Source: a bacterium
Lineage (GTDB): Bacteria > Desulfobacterota > Desulfocorpusculales > Desulfocorpusculum
DNA: 40,371 bases
Assembly (NCBI GenBank): GCA_037481695.1
Contig: JBBFLE010000025.1
Coordinates: forward strand, 1 to 40,371
Direction of reading: 5' to 3'
The translations under genes were made by a program, and so were the position numbers. The notes under the pieces were generated by a model. That model made no database searches. It was not told where the DNA came from and saw nothing but the letters and a program-made list of their open reading frames with translations. This document shows, piece after piece, positions 34,540 through 40,371 of this stretch; position 1 is the first letter of the stretch; every line of letters starts with the position of its first letter.

Positions 34540-35400
34540 ATGATGAAGGGCAAAGACTTGGTTTTTTTGTGTATCATATGGGCCTTGGCAGCCCTGGGAT
34601 CTCCTTCATGGGCCGGCCAGGGACTGGAATGGACTCTTCTTCAACAGGTCAAGCTTCCGGCCGAGCCGCTGGATGTAACCATATCCCAAGACGGCCAGTG
34701 GTTTTTTGTGCTGACACCGGGCCAGGTGCTTGTTTTTCAACCCGGAGCCAAGGAACCCATGTCCCGAATGGATGTGGGCAAGGAATTTGACAGGCTGGCC
34801 CATTCTGCAATCCATGATGCCCTCATACTAAGCAGCCGCTCCGCCAAGAGCATGGAGCTCATTCGCCTTGAGTTCATACAGGATGTGGCCATAGAAGGCC
34901 TTCCTTTCAGAGGCAGCGACAAGGCATCGGTGACCATAGCTGTTTTCGATGACTACCAGTGTCCTTACTGCGCCAAGTTGGAGCCCCAATTGAAACAGTT
35001 ACTGGAGAGATACCCCCAGGATGTCAAGTTGGTGATAAAGCAATTTCCTCTTCGAAGTCATCCTCAGGCCATGAGGGCAGCCAAGGCAGCCCTGGCCGCC
35101 CACAGGCAGGGTAAGTTTTGGGAAATGCATGAGAAGCTTTTTCAGAAGCAAAATGAACTGAACGAGGCCAAGATAAACGAGATAGCTCAATCCATCGGGC
35201 TTGACATGAGCAGGTTTGAAAAGGACATGACAGATCAGGACATAGAGCGCATGATCCAGCAAGACCTTCAAAATGGCTTTCAGATCCGGGTGCAAGGTAC
35301 CCCAACTGTTTTTGTAAACGGCAAGCTGGTGCGCAGGCCTGATTTTAGAAGCATCTTGGAGCTGGTGGAATCGGAGCTCAAGAAAAAGAAAGCCTCTTGA
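34540..35400 (+). CDS. Exported DsbA-like thiol:disulfide oxidoreductase
   Basis: A 286-residue protein. A signal peptide covers about residues 1-25 (DLVFLCIIWALAALGSPSWA). Residues about 30-120 form an N-terminal domain resembling beta-propeller strands (DVTISQDGQWFFVLTPGQVLVFQPG). The DsbA-like thioredoxin fold begins near residue 128 with active site YQCPYCAKLEP (Cys141, Cys144) and the cis-Pro loop VQGTPTVFVNG near residue 254. The architecture matches the DsbA/DsbG-like group seen in deltaproteobacteria with an N-terminal extension. AGGGGG lies a few bases before ATG 34540. It stands on its own; the redox role in the periplasm is inferred. Confidence 0.9.
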   Translation: MMKGKDLVFLCIIWALAALGSPSWAGQGLEWTLLQQVKLPAEPLDVTISQDGQWFFVLTPGQVLVFQPGAKEPMSRMDVGKEFDRLAHSAIHDALILSSRSAKSMELIRLEFIQDVAIEGLPFRGSDKASVTIAVFDDYQCPYCAKLEPQLKQLLERYPQDVKLVIKQFPLRSHPQAMRAAKAALAAHRQGKFWEMHEKLFQKQNELNEAKINEIAQSIGLDMSRFEKDMTDQDIERMIQQDLQNGFQIRVQGTPTVFVNGKLVRRPDFRSILELVESELKKKKAS

Positions 35401-35542
35401 CCCGCGTACTTGGTGCTTGAATATTGATGCGGCCTGAGTTGGAGCTATCCAGAGGCTAGCTTACTCATTCTCAAATCCAGTTTTTTTCTGTGGGGGTCAT
35501 CCATGGCCTTGGCCAATTATCAGGGCAAAAGGAGAGGTTAAG

Positions 35543-36703
35543 GTGGGGGCCGGAAAGCCAAAAAAATTAAGAGAAGTGGGAAAAAACGTGGGGTTTGTGA
35601 GAAACAAAAGGGCGAAGATGAACCGGAGGAAGTTTCTGGGCCTTGGGCTTGCAGTTGCGGGAACTGCCCTGGTTGGACCCGTAGTTTTCATCCCCAAGGC
35701 AAGGGCTTCTTGGGCTCCCAGAAGCCAGGTGCATCCCAATGTGGACCAACTCCTTGTGGTAGGAGTAACGGATCCTCTCATGACAAGAGGGCTGGAGCCC
35801 AGTTGCAGTTGGAGCAGGCAGGAGGAGTTGGTCGTCCCACAGCGCATCTTTGAGAACATGGACAGGCTTGCCTGCGCCCTAAGCCGTTTGAGGGACCCTG
35901 TACAGGCCTGGAAACAGATCTTTGTAAAGCCTCCTGGTAAGGCCTGGTCAGAGACAGTTGTGGCTATAAAGATCAACAACATAGCTCTTCAGCATACACG
36001 GAGCCCAGTGCTGGCCAAGGTGTGCCAGGTATTTGTGGATTTCTTAGGCGTAAAGCCATTGAACATCAATGTTTATGATGCCATTCATGGGAGCAACATG
36101 AAGGAATCCACTCCCTTCAAGGGTATCCCAGAGGGTGTCAGGATCCAAAATGCCTGGGAGGGTGTGAACACAACCGTGAATGTCCCGGCGCCTTGGAGAG
36201 ACGGGCAGTCCAAGAGTAAATGCATAAAACATCTGGTAGATGGAAGTGTGGACATCTTGGTGAACATAGCCTTATGCAAGGGCCATAGCTCCCGATTCGG
36301 GGGCTTCACCATGAGCATGAAAAACCATTTGGGAACCTTTTCACCCAGGCCAGCGCATGAGGATGGCAGCCAGGACTACCTGATCGCCATAAACAAGACC
36401 CCTGAGATTCTAGGGCCCATGGATGGCAGGTCTGGAAAGGTGCTCTTTCCTCGCCAACAGCTCTGCATTCTGGACGGCCTTTGGGCCAGCAAGGGGGGCC
36501 CTGGAGGCAACCCCACTCATCAGCCCAACTTCCTAGCCATGGGTGTTTTTTCTCCTGTGCTGGACTATGTGGTGGCCACTCAGTTCAGAGGGGAGCAGAT
36601 GGGCTGGAAGCCCGAGATGGAAATGACTCAAAGGATGCTATCGGATTTTGGCTACAGCCCTCTGGATTTGCCCGACGGCGGCAAGATCCTGGAAGCAGGC
36701 TAA
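35543..36703 (+). CDS. Tat-exported DUF362 domain protein
   Basis: A twin-arginine signal peptide MNRRKFLGLGLAVAGTALVGP directs a DUF362-type protein to the periplasm; the cleavage region is ARAS near residue 57 of the long form. The mature part has DUF362-like segments: VAIKINN, INVYDAIHGSNM, DILVNIALCKGHSSRFGGFTMSMKNHLGTFSP and ILDGLWASKGGPGG. There is no ferredoxin CxxCxxC cluster, unlike many DUF362 proteins. GTG 35543 has a good AAGGAGAGG site and would add 25 residues before MNRR; ATG 35618 has a weak site but gives a canonical Tat leader. Enzymatic role is unknown. Confidence 0.88.
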   Translation: MGAGKPKKLREVGKNVGFVRNKRAKMNRRKFLGLGLAVAGTALVGPVVFIPKARASWAPRSQVHPNVDQLLVVGVTDPLMTRGLEPSCSWSRQEELVVPQRIFENMDRLACALSRLRDPVQAWKQIFVKPPGKAWSETVVAIKINNIALQHTRSPVLAKVCQVFVDFLGVKPLNINVYDAIHGSNMKESTPFKGIPEGVRIQNAWEGVNTTVNVPAPWRDGQSKSKCIKHLVDGSVDILVNIALCKGHSSRFGGFTMSMKNHLGTFSPRPAHEDGSQDYLIAINKTPEILGPMDGRSGKVLFPRQQLCILDGLWASKGGPGGNPTHQPNFLAMGVFSPVLDYVVATQFRGEQMGWKPEMEMTQRMLSDFGYSPLDLPDGGKILEAG

Positions 36704-36990
36704 GATCTGGGGCAACTGCGCTGCTCACCCAGGCGGAATCACCCGCTGAGGTAGGCCACCCAAGCCCTTGGGCTCTGCCTGGTAGCTCAAGAAGCTCAAA
36801 TGCCATGGGAGGTTTAAACGCAGCATTTAAGGCCGCTGTGTTCTGGAGTGGTTTAGGACCAGGTGAGTGGGAAACATCATTGAGTTGGTTTGCCCAAGAG
36901 CCATTCAGGAATAAAAAGGGCTGGCCGGTGAACTTCAGGATAGAGCCTTGAGTTCTTGCCAGGGGTCTCATCCTTGATCACAGGGGAACC

Positions 36991-38421
36991 ATGGATTCAA
37001 ATTTGAAGTCTCCAGCAAAACAGACCTGGGTGTCCAAAGTCAAGAGCCTGTGGCAATGGCGCCAATTCCATGAAAAGCCCGGAGTTGTTTCTGCCTGGTG
37101 TACACTCATGGGCCCTTTGCTTGCCTGGGCAACACCGGCCAGGAGAAGAACACTTCTGGCCCTGGGCGGCCTTTTCATGGCGCTCAAGTATGTTCTTAAG
37201 TCCACGGCAGGAAACACCCTCTGGAAAGGTTCAGGGCAGTATTTGCCAGATCTTGCAGCAGCCCTGTGGGCAGTTCTACTTGTTTTGCTCTTGTTTTGGT
37301 TCTGCTATTACTTGGCATCAAATTTCCAAAGGCTTCCAAGTGTTTTTAGAAAAAGTCCTCAGCTTTTTCTCCACGGGTTGTTTTGGGCAATCTTGTTTGT
37401 CATTTGGGCAAGCTCTCCTGGAGACGGACTTCCTGGAGGCCTCCTCATCGGGCTTGCCATGATGCTTCCCTTTTTCCTCTGGCGCCTGGGTTACATGTTT
37501 CTCTCAGGCCAAAGAGGCAGGGTATCTGGCACCAGATTCAGAGATCACCTGATGTACCTGTGGCCCCTTTACGGGGGATCCAACACTCCCTACGGAAAGG
37601 GTCTGGACTATCTATCCAGAACCGAGGCCAAAGATCCCCAGGCCTTGGCCCGCAGTCAGCTGGCTGGTTTGAGGCTACTGATGCTGGCCGCTCTCTGGAT
37701 GGTTGTCAAGGAGGTACTGAATGCAGTGGTTTTTGGTGCTGACAACAGCCTCAGACAGGCCATGGGAGGGTTGAGCCTGGAGGTTCCCAGATTGAGTTTC
37801 TTGTTGGTGCACCCTGATGGGGGATGGGGAGGGCTTGGTTGGTTGAGTGTTTATGGGGAACTTTTCATGAACGTGCTCAACCGGGCGGCTAAGGGCCACG
37901 TGATCATAGGGATTCTTAGGCTTTTCGGTTTTTATGTTTTCCGAAACACCTACAAGCCCTTGCTGGCTGAGACCGTAGTTGGATTCTGGAACCGATATTA
38001 TTACTATTTCAAAGAGCTTCTGGTGGAGTTTTTTTTCTATCCCACCTTCGCCAGCTGGTTTCGAAAAAGCCCCAAGTTGAGGCTTTTTGCAGCAGTTTTC
38101 ATGGCAGCCTTTGTGGGCAACATGTATTATCACCTCATAAGAATGACAGGGGAGCTGGTGGCCGGGGATTTCAGGGCCATATGGTCTGCCTTGCACCTCA
38201 GGATAGTTTATTGTTTGATGTTGAGCACGGGGGTTTTTTTCTCTATGCTTAGGGAACAAAAAAGGATAAGGCAGGGGCCTTCACGAAGCCCCTTGAGACG
38301 GGTTATGGCCGTCTTTGGGGTCTGGAGTTTCTTTGCCTTCATAAACATCTGGAATCAAAAGGGCGCGGGCAGCTTGGAGTCCACAGTCAGGCTCCTCATG
38401 GGACTTGTGGGACTGGGCTGA
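36991..38421 (+). CDS. Polytopic membrane protein, possibly MBOAT/DltB-like
   Basis: A 476-residue membrane protein with about ten hydrophobic segments. Near residue 331 the sequence ETVVGFWNRYYYYFKELLVEFFFYPTF resembles the MBOAT segment where an amphipathic FWRRWH-type helix is followed by a YIPL loop. A His in GNMYYHLIRM near residue 381 could be the conserved catalytic His. These are weak similarities read by eye. Support comes from context: the next two genes encode an AMP-forming ligase and an acyl carrier protein, the DltA and DltC partners of the MBOAT transferase DltB. Function proposed: transfer of an activated acyl or aminoacyl group across the membrane. Otherwise unknown. Confidence 0.75.
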   Translation: MDSNLKSPAKQTWVSKVKSLWQWRQFHEKPGVVSAWCTLMGPLLAWATPARRRTLLALGGLFMALKYVLKSTAGNTLWKGSGQYLPDLAAALWAVLLVLLLFWFCYYLASNFQRLPSVFRKSPQLFLHGLFWAILFVIWASSPGDGLPGGLLIGLAMMLPFFLWRLGYMFLSGQRGRVSGTRFRDHLMYLWPLYGGSNTPYGKGLDYLSRTEAKDPQALARSQLAGLRLLMLAALWMVVKEVLNAVVFGADNSLRQAMGGLSLEVPRLSFLLVHPDGGWGGLGWLSVYGELFMNVLNRAAKGHVIIGILRLFGFYVFRNTYKPLLAETVVGFWNRYYYYFKELLVEFFFYPTFASWFRKSPKLRLFAAVFMAAFVGNMYYHLIRMTGELVAGDFRAIWSALHLRIVYCLMLSTGVFFSMLREQKRIRQGPSRSPLRRVMAVFGVWSFFAFINIWNQKGAGSLESTVRLLMGLVGLG

Positions 38422-38444
38422 AACTATTTGGATAGAGGTGGGAG

Positions 38445-39968
38445 ATGTTTCTGGATCTGAACGTAGGTGATCTGGTGGAACCCCTCAGCGGTCGTAGATG
38501 GGATAAAAAAGAAACGGCTGGCCAGGTGAGCAGACGCGCGGCCAGGTTTCGAAAGATGGGTCTGCTGCCTGGGGACAGGGTTTTCATTCTCTTCGGGAAC
38601 AAGCCGGAGTTTTTCGCCGAGCTTCTAGCAGTGTGGAGGATGGGAGCCTGCCCCATACCAGTGGACAGCAGGCTCACCCCTTTCGAGGCCGAGAACCTGG
38701 CCAAGGCGGCCAGTCCCAAGATAGCCGTGGTAGATGAGAATTCCACATCCTCCCAGACCGCCCAGGCTCTCTCGCGCCTGGGGGTAATGGTGGTACACAC
38801 CCTGGAGAACTCCCCAGAAGAGGATTTGCCCTCGTATGTGATGCTGGAGCAGGATGCCCTCATGCTTTTCACCTCGGGATCCACGGGAGATCCCAAGGGG
38901 GTGGTCCACACCCACCGCTCCTTGAGAGCCAGGTGGATCTCTCTGAGAGATCATCTGGGGCTGTCTGCTTTTAAGAGAACCCTCTGCATTCTGCCCACAC
39001 ACTTCGGCCATGGCCTGATTTGCAACTGCCTTTTCCCGTGGCTTTCGGGCCAAGATCTCTACATTGCTCCCCCCTTCCGCCACGAGCTGGTCATGCGCCT
39101 GGGTAAGCTCGTAGATGAGAACGAGATAACCTTCTTATCCTCGGTTCCGGCCATATGGAGGATGGCCCTGAAGTTGGCCCGCCCCCCAGAGAGGGGAACC
39201 CTGGCTCGGGTGCATTGCGGATCGGCTCCCCTTTCGGCTCACATGTGGGAGGACATAAGAAAGTGGGCCGGCACCCGTCACGTTTGCAATGCTTACGGGA
39301 TAACTGAGACCGGAAGCTGGGTGGCCGGACTGAGCGATGCAAGTGTGCCGGCTGAGGACGGCCTCATAGGCCCAGGTTGGGGGGCCGTGGTTCGTGTGTT
39401 GAAAAGCAATGAGGTTCAGGGAGCCCTGGATCCAGAACTTTGTTGTGATGTGGGAGAGGAGGGATTTGTGTGGCTTAACACACCGGCTCTCATGAGGGGC
39501 TATTTCAACCGGGAGGACCTTACATCTGAGAATGTGGTCAACGGCTGGTTCAGGACAGGAGACAAGGGTTTTCTGGATGAGAGGGGATGGCTTACCCTGA
39601 GGGGTAGAGTTCGGGACGAGATCAATAAGGGGGGAATGAAGGTTTTCCCTTCTGATGTGGACTGTGTGGTGGAGCGCTTCCATGCCACAGTGGATGTGTG
39701 TACCTTTGCCATAGATGATCCTCTTTATGGCCAGAACATAGGTATGGCTGTGGTGCTCTCGGACAAAGGGGAGGATACCATTCGTTCCCTCTACGCCTGG
39801 ATGAAAGAGCACCTGGCAGAGGCAAAGTTACCTGTTCGCTGGTGGCTCATGGAGGAGATCCCCAGAACTTCCAGGGGAAAGGTAAACAGGGATTCGGTCA
39901 AGGCCAGTTGTGAAGGGAGGAGTCCTCTGGATTTGGCCGGGATTTTGGCAAGGGGTAAAGGCCCATGA
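38445..39968 (+). CDS. AMP-forming acyl/aminoacyl ligase
   Basis: A 507-residue ANL-superfamily adenylating enzyme. Visible core motifs: A3 LFTSGSTGDPKGVV near residue 142, A5 NAYGITETGSW near residue 282, A7/A8 GWFRTGDKGFLDERGWLTLRGRVRDEINKGG near residue 366, and A10 PRTSRGKVNRD near residue 474 with the C-terminal catalytic Lys. It activates a carboxylic acid as adenylate and probably loads it on the ACP encoded by the next gene, whose ATG overlaps its stop. It begins 23 bases after the membrane-protein gene. The substrate is not predictable: D-alanine, a fatty acid or an aryl acid are all possible. Confidence 0.92.
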   Translation: MFLDLNVGDLVEPLSGRRWDKKETAGQVSRRAARFRKMGLLPGDRVFILFGNKPEFFAELLAVWRMGACPIPVDSRLTPFEAENLAKAASPKIAVVDENSTSSQTAQALSRLGVMVVHTLENSPEEDLPSYVMLEQDALMLFTSGSTGDPKGVVHTHRSLRARWISLRDHLGLSAFKRTLCILPTHFGHGLICNCLFPWLSGQDLYIAPPFRHELVMRLGKLVDENEITFLSSVPAIWRMALKLARPPERGTLARVHCGSAPLSAHMWEDIRKWAGTRHVCNAYGITETGSWVAGLSDASVPAEDGLIGPGWGAVVRVLKSNEVQGALDPELCCDVGEEGFVWLNTPALMRGYFNREDLTSENVVNGWFRTGDKGFLDERGWLTLRGRVRDEINKGGMKVFPSDVDCVVERFHATVDVCTFAIDDPLYGQNIGMAVVLSDKGEDTIRSLYAWMKEHLAEAKLPVRWWLMEEIPRTSRGKVNRDSVKASCEGRSPLDLAGILARGKGP

Positions 39969-40243
39969 ACCAGCTGAGGGCCCAAAGAAGGGCGCATCTC
40001 ATGGGATTTCTAAAACAGATCCAAAAAGCAGGGGTGCCTGTGGAAAACATAGGGGACGAGGATGGTCTGGTGGCCTCTGGCCTGATAGATTCTCTGGCCA
40101 TCATGGAGATAGTGGTGTTCCTGGAAGAGAACTATGGAATAGACTTCTCCAGACGGGGGATAGATCCAGAGGAGTTGGGCTCCATAAAAGGCATACTGGA
40201 TCTCATAGAAAGGGAAGAAAAAACTCTGGGCAGCTCTGGTTAG
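39965..40243 (+). CDS. Acyl/peptidyl carrier protein
   Basis: A 92-residue carrier protein. The phosphopantetheine attachment segment SGLIDSLAIMEIVVFLEENYGIDF has the DSL motif with Ser43, and the four-helix pattern continues with DPEELGSIKGILDLI. It begins with an Arg-rich N-terminal helix (RAQRRAHLMGFL), longer than in standard fatty-acid ACPs. ATG 39965 overlaps the ligase stop (ATGA) and AGGGGT lies just upstream, so the two are translationally coupled. Acts as the cytoplasmic carrier of the group activated by the ligase and offered to the membrane protein, by analogy with DltC. Confidence 0.92.
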   Translation: MNQLRAQRRAHLMGFLKQIQKAGVPVENIGDEDGLVASGLIDSLAIMEIVVFLEENYGIDFSRRGIDPEELGSIKGILDLIEREEKTLGSSG

Positions 40244-40371
40244 CCCAACTACGGCAGTCTGCAGAGCAAAATGCAATGGTCATGCGGACTTTTTTACAGG
40301 ACTTTACAAGTTAGCATCGACCAAACAGGGATATCCATTTGATATCAGGTAATAATCTGGTCAACTAACCT

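Noticed and set aside
36704-36990. Frame 36481-36951 as a separate gene
   Set aside because: It overlaps the end of the DUF362 gene in another frame, has no ribosome site, and shows no domain.
40330-40346. GATATC-CATTT-GATATC inverted repeat near the right edge
   Set aside because: A 6-bp arm can occur by chance, and nothing in the truncated flank supports an operator or attachment site.

Overview
The window looks like a chromosomal segment of a sulfate-reducing bacterium, most likely a member of the Desulfobacterota. It carries a complete gene set for dissimilatory sulfate activation and APS reduction (sat, aprB, aprA, qmoA, qmoB, qmoC) in the order usual for that group. The rest is mostly housekeeping and accessory metabolism. 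No rRNA, CRISPR array, intact prophage or intact transposase is visible. Species-level assignment is not possible from sequence reading alone.

Layout. 1-985: a non-coding leader with an imperfect tandem repeat at the left edge that resembles a transposon end. 986-10376: the sulfate reduction block. An unknown 97-residue gene sits between sat and aprB, and a near-perfect intrinsic terminator separates aprBA from qmoABC. 10402-12245: a 66-residue unknown gene and two tandem YkgJ-type cysteine-rich proteins, co-directional with qmo. 12270-14260: four minus-strand genes (DUF5663-like protein, SAM methyltransferase, a 74-residue protein, a zinc-ribbon protein). 14704-16382: a coiled-coil protein convergent with a SEC-C/HEAT protein. 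16848-18938: an overlapping operon of periplasmic amidase, RNase PH and RdgB. 19110-19184: tRNA-Pro(UGG). 19309-25041: PPC-domain protein, exported MsrA, hybrid histidine kinase, ArsN2-type acetyltransferase, SnoaL-like protein and TspO.

25634-26430 holds a decayed short-chain dehydrogenase, readable only across three frames. It is followed by a tight operon (26564-29908) of two thiolase-like proteins without a recognisable nucleophilic cysteine and two DUF35 zinc-ribbon/OB proteins, closed by an intrinsic terminator. The architecture recalls bbsCDAB (benzoylsuccinyl-CoA thiolysis) and the Ltp2/ChsH2 steroid side-chain aldolase, so a CoA-thioester C-C bond cleaving complex is the best guess.

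30224-40243: PaaI-type thioesterase, ADP-forming acyl-CoA synthetase, class III aminotransferase with a cysteine cluster, DsbA-like thiol oxidoreductase, Tat-exported DUF362 protein, and finally a three-gene cassette (polytopic membrane protein with MBOAT-like features, AMP-forming ligase, acyl carrier protein) whose logic matches DltB-DltA-DltC. This last cassette and the thiolase/DUF35 pair are the most likely places for undescribed biology in the window.
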